Below, one piece after another: positions 10,541 to 21,878 of a DNA stretch of 64,000 bases. The position numbers and the translations under genes were made by a program. The stretch covers positions 407,001-471,000 of the forward strand of contig CAHIKZ030000388.1 of assembly GCA_903632075.3 (NCBI GenBank). The letters run 5' to 3'. Each line of letters begins with the position of its first letter. Positions within the stretch are counted from its first letter, which is position 1. The notes under the pieces are model-generated. The model did not search any database, had not been told where the DNA came from, and saw only the letters and a list, made by a program, of their open reading frames with translations. Source of the DNA: Acanthosepion pharaonis (taxonomy: Eukaryota; Mollusca; Cephalopoda; Sepiida; Sepiidae).

Positions 10541-12050
10541 AGTAGCTCCAGCTAGCCAGCCATCATCGTCATCATCTCCAGCTTGCCATCGGTTGTTGCT
10601 CCAGCCATCCTTGCTAATGATATACAATAAAGTGTTCTTTTCAGGACAAAGCTCTCTAGTGACCACAAAACTGTCCTTCTCAGGACAACGCTATTTCTCA
10701 CCCTTTATGTGAGCTTCCCTAGTTCATACTAACATTATTTATGTGTATGTATTTTTTCTTTAATAAAAATAAGCTTGGCAGTACTTATTTTTACTCAAAT
10801 CTTTGCCTTGCTTCTTGTCTTCCATCAATATGCCACCTGCAACAACTTCACCACAGGTTGACCCAAACTTTGTGAGAGAAATTATGTAAACAGAATGGTT
10901 TGAAAGCTGTCAATGGCTGTGCTAGAATGAATTCACAAGTTATTGTGACTGAAGTTTTGAATGTACTGATCTTTTTCAAACTGCTGATCAGCCCAGATTA
11001 TGTTCCCTCTCTCTCTCTCCAAGAATGTGTAACTAAGGTCTGCTGAGCAAAGTTGCAGCATAAAACACTGGTGGAATCTGTGAGTGTTGAACAAAAGCAA
11101 ACATTCCTGAGCAGGCGTTTGCAACAGGGATCAACTAGCAGCCCAAGTAGACATCTTTTTTTTTCATGTTCCAGCAACAATTTCAGAACCAAACAGACAC
11201 TTGAAGATGGCTGGAGAATACAATGGCCAAGATGTTTGAAATTTGTTTACATTCTTCTTTTTCCTTATTTGCTTACTTGCAAGTATGACCTTAATTTAAC
11301 GACATCAGTTTTCCTTCAAAATTACATTTCCACCATTATTCATCCAAGTTGATGCTGTCTGATAAGTTTGTGATTAACTCCCACGCAGATAAAAACATAT
11401 GCAGCATTTCATGAAGAAAGAGAATCGTGATTGGTTGGTTTGTAGGTTTCAAGGCATGAAAACAATAAAATGCCTGTCCTGTGTTAAAACTGACTGGTTA
11501 GAGAAAATTATTATTGACAATGACTACTTTGGAGCTACACAGCCATCTTTTTTTCCTCATGTGTCATGGCTGATTTTTGTAACCTTGTGTTCCTGAGGTC
11601 ATTTCTCTGATTTCTGTGCTGACCTCATGACGACACCTTGAATCTCATGCATGTTAGCACATATTTGTGGTCCCTAATAAACAGTACAAAAATTCCTTAG
11701 TATTTGTAACTGAATTTTAGGCTATTTTGTAAATCTATTTACATGATATTAAACTATGATTCCAAACATTTTTTTTAAAATGAAATTTACTTTTATCATC
11801 CTTGTTTGATTCTTAGAAACTGCAGATAAATTTTCATTAGAATAAATTCACCTTGGAATTTTCTTGAAAGATTAGTTTTCCTTTATTCTTGTGAATTACA
11901 CCTGATGAAGGTCGAATAGTTTGGCTAAAATATATTATACAACAGCAAATATACAAAGGAGGAATTTCAGCATACAAACAATGCTGGATAGTTTTTGTTT
12001 GAATTTCTGTGACGACGAGTTATTTATTGTTAGATATCTACCAACTGCCC
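10541..12050. other. Unassigned sequence with short unrecognised ORFs
   Basis: No clear gene. 10605-10700 holds a short direct repeat around TTCTCAGGACAA. ORFs at 11053-11352 and 11399-11596 show no motif that I recognise. A GA/CT-rich stretch lies near 11008-11022. Confidence 0.4.
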
Positions 12051-12054
12051 CATG

Positions 12055-12262
12055 CAGTCAGATGTGACACAAGGCCAAATTTAATGTGGGTTATCCGAGG
12101 CTGTAGGCTTGGCCAAAAATTCCCCATAGGCTCCGTATAAAACAGGGTTGGGTAGCTGTTTCTTGAGACGAGACTCTGCCTTTTGACATACCCTTGTCTG
12201 GGGATCATCTGTGCCCAGAGGCAGAGAGTTTGACCAGCACAGCTGGAGATGAATCTCCAACT
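12055..12262 (-). mobile_element. SINE-W copy
   Basis: Read on the minus strand it contains GTGCTGGTCAAA, CTCTGGGCACAGAT, GTCTCAAGAAACAGCTACCC and GGGGAATTTTTGGCCAAGCC, and ends GGCCTTGTGTCACATCTGAC. The same order and spacing occur on the minus strand at 57825-58025, giving a unit of about 200 bp. The 61-residue ORF here is a SINE translation, not a gene. Confidence 0.8.
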
Positions 12263-12409
12263 GCATTATTTATTGTTGTAATGTACAACAAGAGTTTGTT
12301 GAGATTGGGGGAAACACTTAACTGATTGCTCTCTCAGTAACAAAAGGTAACATAGCATAACACCGTCACTGAAACCACAGCAACTTTAGAAGCTAAATAC
12401 TCATGGGAC

Positions 12410-12838
12410 TGACTTCACAAGACTGGCAGGGGTGAAGGGTGATTTGGATCCAGGTCATGAAGTCACAAATATTTTGTCATATATGGCCTACTGTAATATC
12501 TCTGACAATTGTCATCAAGCAATAAGAAACATATTTAAACATTTTTTAAAAATTAAAATAAATATGTCTATATCTTGTTAAAACAGAAACTGTTAATTTG
12601 ATGAATTATGAACAAGATTTAACCAAAATTATTTTTTTCTTAAAAAGCAATGAAATTTTGCAAAGAAGGTTTCATTTTCTTATGCAGCCATTAAAGATGC
12701 AAGTAGCTTGTAGAGTTGTTGACGGACAAACAGTAAGTCACCAAATATTATGGTAGGCTGTATATGATAAAAGATTTGTGGCTGCACGCCCTAGATGCAA
12801 GTCACCCTTCACCACTGGACACCATGTCTTGCCAACTG
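12410..12838. mobile_element. Foldback (MITE-like) element
   Basis: Arms of about 105 bp at 12410-12515 and 12725-12835 are imperfect reverse complements. Landmarks are GGTGAAGGGTGA/TCACCCTTCACC, CACAAATATTTTGTCATATA and its mirror near 12760. The centre is AT-rich and non-coding. I could not fix a target duplication, so the transposon superfamily is open. Confidence 0.7.
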
Positions 12839-12984
12839 CTGGTTTTCCTATTGCTTTTATTAGCATAAGGTATCTTAGAAAGACCTGAATCTCGACCAGT
12901 TGCAGAGAGGCCCATATCTAGACATGCCAAGCTGTTCTGCTGCTAAGGGGAAAACCCAGATGTAACTGCTGTTGACAAAGATAT

Positions 12985-13217
12985 CCACATGCAATCCGGA
13001 GCCTCTTTCATGTTTATACCAACATGCATTCACCACATTTACACTATTTATATTCAGACTATTGTCCTCATCTTTGTCGTTGTTATCACAATGTTTTGGG
13101 CATTGTGTGCTCTGGCCTTCTTCAGGTGCATATTGATTTGGGTAACCTACAGATAATTCTGAACTGATCCCATTATTTAATCCACAGAGGTAGACTGCTG
13201 GGTAGCGTGTACTTGCC
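12985..13217 (-). mobile_element. SINE-A copy
   Basis: The reverse complement contains the SINE-A tail domain (CCTGAAGAAGGCCAGAGCAC and an AAAACATTGTGATAACAACG variant, then AATATAAATAGTGTAAATG). Upstream of that is TCTACCTCTGTGG, matching the CTAACAGTCTACC body block. The ORF called across it is a SINE translation. Confidence 0.8.
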
Positions 13218-13528
13218 ATCAGTGGAAATGGGTGAGCAATAACTAAAGAATACTAAATAAAAAAATATGATCTAGATGATATCCCTGGACCTGAGTAGTG
13301 GAACAAGAACTTGGCCTGAGTAATACCAGGTATCCTTGCTAGTCTTAACTAGTTAAAGATACTTCTATTTACTGTTATATTTCCTTTTAAATTAAGGAAA
13401 CACAAGAGAGGAAGGTGCCTTATAAAAGATCAAAAGTACTTGAGTTAAAGAAAACTACAGCATCTTCCTTGATGAATTTTATCTTAACATCAAGAAACTG
13501 ATTAGTATACTATATATATATATATATA

Positions 13529-14215
13529 GGGTGCGATAGGTAAATTGTCGCCATTTTATATATTATTATTATATATTAGTGCATGTGGGTTGTTTGTTTT
13601 TTTTTATTTTGTTTACTGCACAGTATAGTAGGGTCAGTTGGGCACCGTCTCTGAGAAAAAGAACACCATGACACAATTCACTCTTCCAGAAATTTGGAAA
13701 TGACATGCTGTACTGCTTGACTTTCACTGCGGAAAACTCACTGATTGTTCTGATAAGAAAAGAACTCTTGAATTTGTTGGTGAGGGCCTCAGACTCATTA
13801 CAGAAGCCTACATCAAGCAGGAGAGCCCAGTCATGGCAGTCAGACAATTTCTGCATCCACATCACCCCTTACACCTGACCATCTAACTCCCCAGACTGCA
13901 ACTCCCTTGATTATTATGTGTGTGTGTGGCACAGTTGAGCAAGAGACCAACAAGACTACTTGTAATACCAAAAATGAACTGAAGGCAAGGATTATGGCAG
14001 CATTCAACAACTTAAACAAGGAGACCATCCAGAAGAGTTTCAGGAGATTTCAAAGTCATCTGGAGGCCATGGTTGAAGCCAATGGCAATTTTATTGAATA
14101 AATTTATCCTAGCATTTCAAGATATTTTTGTGTAATTTTGGTAAATATTTCTGTTAAAATGAGATGTCTGTTATTTTCATTTTTGCATCATTCAGATGAC
14201 AATTTATCCATCGCA

Positions 14216-14217
<2 letters not shown>
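13529..14217 (+). mobile_element. Mariner-family transposon, internally deleted
   Basis: The ends GGGTGCGATAGGTAAATTGTC and, reversed, GGTGCGATGGATAAATTGTC form the terminal inverted repeats. The element lies exactly between (TA)n tracts at 13510-13528 and 14218-14258, consistent with TA target use. Its 689 bp is about half of a typical mariner. A transposase start (TQFTLPEIWK) is followed by a jump to the C-terminal region. Confidence 0.88.
13913..14101 (+). pseudogene. Mariner transposase C-terminal fragment
   Basis: The 60-codon open stretch reads GTVEQETNKTTCNTKNELKARI, then AAFNNLNKETI and SHLEAMVEANGNFIE before the stop. This is the end of a Tc1/mariner DDE transposase downstream of the third acidic catalytic residue. 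The same region is present with substitutions at 55830-56007, where the preceding NPLDYYMWG motif is intact. Loss of the central catalytic part makes this copy non-autonomous. Confidence 0.85.

Positions 14218-14258
<41 letters not shown>
14218..14258. repeat. (TA)n microsatellite at mariner right edge
   Basis: A pure alternating TA run begins at the last base of the transposon end. A shorter one (13510-13528) lies at the left edge. Confidence 0.95.
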
Positions 14259-14262
<4 letters not shown>

Positions 14263-14840
14263 CTTTCATCTTTAATTTTAGAGGTAAACTTATTCCAAAG
14301 AATGTTAGGGAATATAATTCATAAGGTGATTTAAAATACAAATATTTTGGATAAGTAGCATGCTGAATGAGGAAAAAATGTGCTTGCAAGCAAATTAGAA
14401 ATTTCTTTTTTGTGCCAAAAATTACCACTGGCATCTCAAGCTCTGAGCAGACTCTTGGAATGTCTAGCACTCTCTTAAAAGGACTCTCTGTGCAAAGCAA
14501 TATGTCACCTGTGCCATAGATTGACAAGAAAGGAGCCATACGGTAACATGATGCAGTGACAAGTTAATGAGAATCCAATGCATAGAGAAATGGAAACCTG
14601 ACCATATCTGAGGAGAGAGATGGAAAATTGTACTGCATATCTTTCAAATAAGCCAGCCAGCCAGCCAGCCAGTCTAAGAATATTTGCTATTCACATAACG
14701 AGGCAGATTGCTGAGAAAAGCCATAAATACATAAGGAATTTGCAATAAATATAACCTAAGTATGCATGATAAGCCCAAAATGTAAATTACAAATTAATAT
14801 ATAGTAAAATTAAACAAGTACAGAAATTTAAATATCTGTG
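14259..14840. other. Unassigned sequence
   Basis: No gene is recognised. Contains a short (AGCC)n run (about 14652-14672). The minus-strand ORF at 14204-14539 runs into the TA microsatellite and is not credible. Confidence 0.45.
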
Positions 14841-14844
14841 AAAT

Positions 14845-15046
14845 GTTTTAGCAGAGGACGGAAAGTGTGACACTGAAATCCAGACGCATTGGAATGGTCA
14901 AAGTGCATTCCAAAAGCTAAGCAGAGTATTAAAAGACATAAAAACTTTGTTAGAAACAAAGAAATGAGTACTGAACTGTTTTGTGATATCTATCCTCTTA
15001 TATGGCAGTGAATGCTGGACAATCTCCTCAAAGATGAAGAGACTTG

Positions 15047-15086
<40 letters not shown>

Positions 15087-15455
15087 AGAAATGTGGTTCT
15101 ACAGAAAGATGCTGAGGATACCATGGACCGAACATGTGAGCAACAACAAAGTTTTGGAGAAAATGGAAATGAAAATGAAACTTGTATTTAACATCAGGAA
15201 GAGGCAGCAGAAATTTTTGGGGCATGTAATGAGGAAGGAGGGCTTGGAAAATTTGATACTCACAGGATAGATTGAAGGAAAGACTGCCAGAGGAAAGCAT
15301 CACCTAACATACTTGATGAGCTTGAGCAAATGGATGGTAGAACAGGGTTTGGGAGAAATAACTAAAAAACAAAACTTATTAAGAGTTACAAGAGACAGGA
15401 AAATGTGGAGGACTATGATCGCTTACATCCTGACGAGACAACACAGAAGAAAGAA
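14845..15455 (+). pseudogene. RTE-like LINE reverse transcriptase C-terminal third
   Basis: The translation gives, in order: a degraded KYL-E-V-AEDGKCDTEIQ-like block, SILLYGSECWTISSKMKRLE, a poly-lysine interruption, TEMWFYRKMLRIPWTEHVSNNKVLEKME, RKRQQKFLGHVMRKEGLENL and a downstream frame with WMVEQGLGE. This is the best-preserved RTE-like C-terminus in the window. A 30-plus base poly-A tract (about 15047-15084) sits inside the coding region exactly between RLE and EMWFYR, and keeps the frame. Confidence 0.85.
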
Positions 15456-15494
15456 TGCATTTATAAGTAGGTTTTATTGAAGATGTATTTTAAT

Positions 15495-15725
15495 ATTTTA
15501 AAAAATCATGGCTCTCCACAGCTTCCTCTCCTTTGCAGCTCTTTATAAGACATGTTTCTGCTATTTTTTCTAATCCCTATTCTGCCAACATAAGCTGCTT
15601 CTCTGTCTCTTACCTTTAATATGTCCTGTGAATATCAAATTCTCCAAGCCCTCTTTCCTTATTATGTGCCAGAGAAATTTAAAAATTGTACATGTTCTAG
15701 CACTTCTGACCTTCATTAGTCATTT
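15495..15725 (-). pseudogene. RTE-like LINE C-terminal fragment
   Basis: The reverse complement carries AAATTTCTCTGGCACATAAT, AGGGCTTGGAGAATTTGAT and the downstream block, matching 15205-15260 and 39680-39730. It lies about 40 bp after the plus-strand copy in opposite orientation. Confidence 0.75.
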
Positions 15726-16340
15726 TTAATAATATGAATTGATGTTATGGTTTTGAATTTCAAGAAAAGCATTAATATATTTGTTTTTTCTATCAGTGTT
15801 TGATGTTCATGTTACAAATTTAAACCCTGTTTTTACAATATTGAGGGCATCAAACAAAAGAGATATGAAAAGTAAAATAATTAGGTAAACATTACCCAAT
15901 AATAGTACTAAACACATAATTAATTATTTATAATAATATATATTCTTAAAATACTTTCGTAAAATGCAACAGTAGAGGTACCCAGGGCTGTTACCCTGGC
16001 TTCATTTATGAGTTTCAGGTATTGCAACATCAGATTCATTCAGCCAGGTACCCTGACCTGTTAACAGGATGCCTCTCCACGATGTGATTTTAACAACAAT
16101 AAATTTATATCAGGAGGTAGATTTTACTTTTATAATGACAACAAGATTTGTGTTAGCTAATCAGAATTTGTTTATCTACTGTCTACAGGATCAACAGCGT
16201 GATTTTATATATGAAAAGTTGTTGCCTTTCTCCCAGGGTTTTGGAGGTAGAACCCTATATATGTTCTGAAACTACATTATCCAGGGTACTTGGATAAGTA
16301 TAATTCATTTTGATCAAAGAGGGTATATAGGGAGCACCCC
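15726..16340. other. Unassigned sequence
   Basis: No gene is recognised. The region 15985-16070 has a small duplication of CAGG-TACCCTG-type sequence. The ORF at 16069-16269 has no motif. Confidence 0.4.
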
Positions 16341-16349
16341 CCCCCACAC

Positions 16350-16760
16350 ACACTGAAATTTTTTCCCCTTTAATTTAAATTTAGATAAGGGAATAACTCC
16401 TCTCCAAAATATAAAAGGAGAAAGCCAGAAGATGGTGGTCATATCGACAAGATCAAAATGCAAAAATATGGACATCAAGTTGATCAAGAAATCACCAATC
16501 AGTGTATTGTGCCTTACAATACATATTTGTTGCAATAATTCAACTATTATATCAATGTTGAAATCTGCTCATCAATTCATTCAGTCAAGTATTGCATCAA
16601 ATACATATCAAAGGGGTTAGATCAAGCTCTTTTTGAACAAACTTATCACTGAAAATTTTTTTCCCTTTGATTTAAGCTAAATTTGAACAAGGGAATGACT
16701 CCTATCCAAAATATAGAAGGAAAAAGCCAGAAGATGGAGGTCACATTGACAAGATCATTA
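16350..16760. repeat. Direct repeat, about 105-bp copies 300 bp apart
   Basis: 16350-16455 and 16648-16757 share CTGAAAATTTTTTCCC-type sequence, AAGGGAATGACTCCT, CCAAAATATA-AAGG and AAAGCCAGAAGATGG, ending GACAAGATCA. No coding or terminal inverted repeats. Confidence 0.75.
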
Positions 16761-17104
16761 ATTAATATTGAAATACATCATTTTTCTCCATAAATTATAA
16801 CAAAGATTTAAAATCAATCATCATTTTCTTACAAAAAATGTGCAACATGCAGTAAGGCACAGGTAATTTGGCTAGTCACTCATCGAACTTTGGAAAATCC
16901 CCTATTAAATAAAACCAATGTAATATGATTTTTTGGTGTTTTAAGAGATTCAAATAGTACTTAATCTGACAATGAAGTTTTTAAAAATCAATGTTTGGTC
17001 ATATTTTGGAAAGCTGGGCTGGCCAAAAACTTTTCCATATCTTTAAAGTTAATAAGTACAAAATAAGTCTTTTCACCCACTCCCTTCAAATTCAGAGAAT
17101 TGAG

Positions 17105-17335
17105 AAACAAAATAGAAATGAATTTTCAGCCTATGTGAATTTCCTTTGGGCCAATAAAAACCATGCTTTCACAGAAATTGAACAGTGAGCTAAGAAGAAG
17201 GAAAGGAATTTGTGAGCCTATGTGAAATTGATTTTGGACCAATGAAAACCTTGCCTTCACAGAAATTAGCAAGTCAGTCAAGACAAAGAAGGAAATAAAT
17301 TTGCAAGCATACATGAAATTCCTTTTGGCATAAAA
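17105..17335. repeat. Tandem repeat, about 90-bp unit, 2.5 copies
   Basis: Units share GCCTATGTGAAATT-CTTT-GG, CCAATGAAAACC, TGCCTTCACAGAAATT and AAGAAGGAAA. Short ORFs on both strands here are by-products. Confidence 0.75.
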
Positions 17336-17714
17336 TGAGGAGAAAAATTAAATCAATCAGAGAAGAGTGTCTGAAGTCATATGAAATGTTTAGTTTCTGT
17401 TCATTGCAAACAGTGTTGAAGTTCTCACCAGTGTACAATTATTTGCCAATGATATTATCAGTCTCTAACCAGCACAGAATTGTCTCTCAACAATCCAATA
17501 AAGTTAAATATTTCAAACTCTCTCTTCATCTTCTTTTGAACCTATGCAAACCACATATCCCTTTAGTGAGCAACAAACTCTCTTACCTTTGTCCTAAACA
17601 TTTTTTGAATATTATTTTGTGTCAGATCATTTAATCTGTTGTATGAAGATTTCCTCTCATGACAATGTTAAAATTATGAACTGTAAGAATTCAGATTTTC
17701 CTAAAATGACCTAC

Positions 17715-18312
17715 TGACACTACTTCAAGTTTCTAAATTCGCCCTTGCATAGAGTATTGCTGCCATATATGGTCTGGTGCCCCTTATGTTTGTTTCAAGG
17801 TTTTTGATAAAACCCAGAGATGGATATGCAATGTAATTGGCCTTGATCTGGCATCTTGTCTGCAGTTGCTCTCTCACAGATGTGCTGTTGCTTCCCTCTG
17901 TCTTTTTTACAAATACTTTCATGGTAACTGCTCCAAGGAGCTGCTTTCACTGGTTCCCAAACTTGATGAATTTAAGCGTTCTACTAGACTGGTATCTTGC
18001 TCACACCCTTTCTCTGTCAAAACTGTTAAATGTAGCTGTCTCTTCTCTAATAGCTTAATGTCTCACACCTCTCGCCTGTGGAACTCCCTCCCCTTTTCCT
18101 GTTTCCCTGATAGCTATAATCTCTAACTATTCAAATGTAATGTCAATCGACGTCTCCAGATGCCCTGATCTATACCCTATCATTTTCTTCATCCTTTCCT
18201 CTATCACTCCTATTTGCTCTAGCTCCAACTCTCTGTAACCCCTTGCATGCTAGTGGCTTCCTGCTTTGCTTGGGGTGAAATGCTTAAAAAAAAAAAAAAA
18301 AAAAAAAAAAAG
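17715..18312 (+). pseudogene. LINE-A 3' end: RT C-terminus, 3' UTR and poly-A
   Basis: Over three frames the translation contains IEYCCHIWSGAP, then CLFYKYFHGNCSKELLSLVP, EFKRSTRLVS and SHTSRLWNSLPFSCFPDSYNL, followed by the 3' UTR with AACCCCTTGCATGCTAGTGG and GCTTGGGGTGAAATG, and a poly-A tail (about 18283-18311). The last motif, R-L-W-N-S-L-P, is typical of the C-terminus of jockey/CR1-like RTs. It is 5'-truncated, as expected from target-primed reverse transcription. Confidence 0.85.
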
Positions 18313-18354
18313 AAGAAGAATTCCTTATCTTGTTAGAGTATTAAATTAACCATT

Positions 18355-18645
18355 GGGGTCAACAAAATTTGGGTGCCAACAATAAGTTCAATCACAAGTT
18401 CGTCTTCAAAAAATCCAAAAGGCAAAGAGGTTGTAAACCGTCCAGCAGACAAATTAGTACTGAAAATGGGATCAAAAATCCAACCTTCCACTCACAGAAG
18501 AGGAAATGCACTTTCACTCAACAAGCTCAAAAATCATTCTCACCTCGTTAATCAAAGCAACGGCTTTTATTCACAGAGCAATTTTTTTGGATTGGCCACA
18601 CCAGTCAGGGAGGAAAGAACATTAGCATAGTTCTTCTGATACTTA
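18355..18645 (+). other. Unassigned, less AT-rich block with overlapping ORFs
   Basis: Two overlapping ORFs (18369-18551, 18373-18630) are lysine and serine rich with no recognised motif. Base composition is higher in C than the surroundings. This could be a fragment of an LTR element's leader region (a GGGTGCCAACAA motif at 18370 is reminiscent of one), but nothing else supports that. Confidence 0.35.
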
Positions 18646-18814
18646 AAGTGGCAGGTTTGTTTTAACAATTTTCTTTATTTTTCCTTTGGCAAACCATGCA
18701 CAAAGCAGAAATTCTTTTTTGAGGTAGGTGATTTTCTCTTTCGTTACATGTTAAAATTACCTGTGAGTTTCCTCATCATTATCATCCTTCATTAATCTTC
18801 TTGGCATGGGTATA

Positions 18815-19310
18815 CCCCAAGCCACACACCATTATATTACCACATTTCCTTGATAACAAACCAACCATGTCAGTAGTGATATTATATTAAAAATAAATGT
18901 TCATATTAAACATCATTGCATAGACAGCCATCATATTTCTACAACCATTAGGCAAATAATCTTAGATAGCACAAAGATATTACAAAACAAATTATTAAAA
19001 AAAGAAAAAAAAAATAAATTAATCAAACCACTACAACCCTTCCTTGTTGACTAACAAGCTATTTCAGTTGTGATATAAAAGCTCATATTAAATAGCATAG
19101 TGTACAAGGCTATCATATTTCTACCAATTAAACAGATACAGAGCAAATATATTAATTATAGAACATAAGTTATAAATAAAAAAAACATTGGATATAAAAA
19201 TTGGTCAAACCACCACACCCATTTCTTGTTGACTAACAAGCCATATCACTAATGGTAGGAAAGCACATATGCTTCAGCATAGTGCTGAAGGTCATTATGA
19301 AACATAAATT
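18815..19310. repeat. Tandem repeat, about 190-bp unit, three copies
   Basis: Each unit contains CCACACCATT-like or CCACAACCCTT sequence, CCTTGTTGACTAACAAGC, a TATCAGT-type block, TCATATTAAA and ATCATATTTCTAC. Unit starts are near 18820, 19024 and 19204. No coding sequence. Confidence 0.75.
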
Positions 19311-19850
19311 ATAAAAAAGCATAAAAACTTTAATCGATAATCATAAAAAAAAAATACATTAAATATCTTCCAGCTGTGGAACTGAAAGATTCATTATCTT
19401 TAAACAGGGATTCAATCTCCTTAATATTGCAAACAGTTTTACACTTACTGTAAGCAGCTTGCAAATGAGGTTATTAACACACTCAAAAACATGATTAAAA
19501 TTTTTATCGTTCTACACATCAAATGCTAAGATCGAAAAAAAACAAAAAAAACAAAACAAATAACACTTTCTTGAATTTGAAAACCACAATAGCTTAGTTC
19601 AGGCTTTTGAAAATGTTGAGTGATCGTCAGAAGAACTAGGACAGATGCATATTGACAGGAGTTAAACAAGTTATCTTGCATGAAACATGAGAACAATCCT
19701 AAAACAAAATTGCTAAAACAAACTGACTTTGGTGTTCAATAAAACCTGCATAAATGAAGAATAAAAAAAATAGCAAAATATACATAATTTATATTATGAA
19801 ATGGATTATGTCAGTTATTTAATATATTTTCTGTTTATACATTATTTTAA
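19311..19850. other. Unassigned AT-rich sequence
   Basis: No gene or repeat recognised on reading; A-rich tracts only. Confidence 0.4.
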
Positions 19851-19856
19851 TAGTGT

Positions 19857-20575
19857 TATATACTGTACCTATAAACAGTAACGGGTTTGTCTCAATCCTC
19901 AAATACGTTGGACACTATTATAAGTGGGGGTAATATGCTGTCTAAGTAGTGCACCACTATCAGTGGTTTACCTATTTCATGCTGCTGGCGAGTAATGTAT
20001 TTTGTTGATGTTATAAAGATAACCATTTCATTTCCAAACTCTCTTTTGGTTATTCTTCATTTAGTAACCTTTTATAGTTTACAACACTTTCCTCTTTCTT
20101 TCTGTTATATAGCATACCTATGAACACTAATGAGTATGTCCCAATCCTCATAAATACATTGGACCCTATTGTAAGTGGGAGTAATATGTTTTCTAAGTAG
20201 TCCACAACTAGCAGTGGTTTATCTACTTCACACTGCTGGCGAGTATTGTATTTTGTTCATGTTATAAAGATAACCATTTAATTTCCAACCTCCGTTTTGG
20301 TTATTCCTCATTTAGTAACCCTTTTTAAGTTACAACAAATAGATACATAGGAATGAGTTAGATAAGAGTTATATGCCGTACCTATGAGCACTAATGGGTA
20401 TGTCCCAATCCTCATAAATACGTTAGACACTGTTGTAAGTAGGGGGTAATATGCTAAGTAGTCCACCACTAGCAGTGGTTTACCTACTTTATGCTGCTGG
20501 CGAGTATTGCATTTTGTCGATGTTATAAAGATTGGATATTCCTCTTTTAGCAACCCTTTCTAGGTTACAAAAAAA
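19857..20575. repeat. Tandem repeat, about 250-bp unit, three copies
   Basis: Unit starts are near 19857, 20108 and 20371. Landmarks repeated in order are GTACCTATGAGCACTAATGG, CAATCCTCATAAATACGTT, TAAGTGGG-GTAATATG, CACCACTAGCAGTGGTTTAC, CTGCTGGCGAGTATTG, ATGTTATAAAGAT and TTTAGTAACC. Divergence between copies is modest. The block CCACTAGCAGTGG is itself palindromic. Confidence 0.85.
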
Positions 20576-20599
20576 AATAAATAGATACTCTGTATTTTA

Positions 20600-20748
20600 A
20601 ATAAACAGCATTAATTATATTTACTGGCCTGAATGTTTGAGAAATTTCATAGAAAATATGTGCTCCTCCGATAAGAATCGAACCTGTAACTCCAATGGGA
20701 ACCATGATTTTATCTGATGTACTGCTAACCATTCAGCCACAGAGAAGC
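20600..20748 (-). mobile_element. SINE-S copy with tRNA-Ser-like head
   Basis: On the minus strand: CTCTGTGGCTGAATGGTTAGC (box A), ACAGGTTCGATTC (box B), GGAGGAGCAC, then the tail CATATTTTCTATGAAATTTC and ATTCAGGCCAGTAAAT. Length and box spacing fit a tRNA-derived SINE. The acceptor stem does not pair well enough for a functional tRNA gene. Confidence 0.7.
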
Positions 20749-20819
20749 GTCTGGTTATCAAAGTCTGAATTAATGTTTATAAATAATAAATCTGTGACAA
20801 TCTTTCCCAAACGAACATA

Positions 20820-21050
20820 CAGGTGTTGGACAAATTAATTGGAACACTTGTTAAATTCAAAGAAAATTTATTTAATATGGAGTTGGTCCTCCTTTAGCCT
20901 CACAGACATCTTTAATACATCTAGGAATGGAATCATACAGCTTCCTGACTTCATTCAGAGGAATTTTCAGTCATTCTTCCATTAAAACCTTCTCCAGCTC
21001 TTTACGACATGACGGTGGAGGATAGCGGCTCCTAACTTGTCCAACCCCTG
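20820..21050. mobile_element. Tc1/mariner-like mini-element (231 bp)
   Basis: Left end CAGGTGTTGGACAAATTAA, right end reverse complement CAGGGGTTGGACAAGTTAGG. Flanked by TA on both sides (20818-20819 and 21051-21052). The interior resembles non-coding ends of Tc1-type elements and has no transposase. Confidence 0.75.
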
Positions 21051-21141
21051 TATCTGCTCATGAAATGTACCTTAACATTACAACATATTATGAAATGGAT
21101 TAAGTCTGACAATTATTTAATATATTTTATATTTATACTTA

Positions 21142-21425
21142 GTTAAGCAACATTGAGCCAGGTCAGTACATAGATGGGTGACTGCTTGAGAATACTAGTT
21201 GCTGTAAGCTTTTGGTGGTGTAATGGATAATGGCACAGAATTGTTAATCTGGAGAGCCAAGTTGGGTTTGTTATATTCACTTAAATGTAAACATCCTTGG
21301 GAAAGGTTAGAAGCCACCTCTTCTCTCCCCACCTATGGGTTAATTAAGACTTCTATCACTACAGCATTATTGTCTCCAAAAGAATTCTTACAATCTAAAT
21401 ATATTTTCTGGCTTTAAATAACCTG
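21142..21425 (+). mobile_element. SINE-V with partial 5S rRNA head
   Basis: 21142-21213 matches the 3' two thirds of 5S rRNA: GTTAAGCAACATTGAGCC, GATGGGTGACTGCTTGAGAA and GTTGCTGTAAGCTTTT. It is followed immediately by a tRNA-like head (GGTGGTGTAATGGATAATGG), a body with CCTTGGGAAAGGT and the tail CTTACAATCTAAATATATTT. The ORF at 21223-21417 is a SINE translation. Confidence 0.85.
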
Positions 21426-21878
21426 CAAATGGTTGATAAGCTTATAAGGATGTCAAGGTTCAGATTTATACAAAAATTAAGCATAAAATAAGTACTTTTT
21501 TTTTAATTTTTTTTTTTTTAAAAATGCAACATTAACTGAAACTTGTGTAGGGTTATATTTCAAACATGAAATAAGGTGCAATCTTAAGAACTTGCTAAGC
21601 ATGACCAGACTCAGCTAAAATTACCTGGTGCTAATAAAAAGAAAAAAAAAAGGAGGTCTTCTGGGAGACATTTCATATTTAGAATGGGTTCTCAACCAGG
21701 GCCCTTAATCTTTTACTTTTTCTTGATTTTGATTTACAGAATTTTGTTTCTTGAATCATAATGCCCTGACATTTTATTGACCATTTTGTTTATTGGAGTT
21801 TGCTTCAGTTTGTTTAATAATTAGTTATGAATTAAAGCAAATTACTGTACATGTAATTCCAGTTTAAAAATCCATCAA

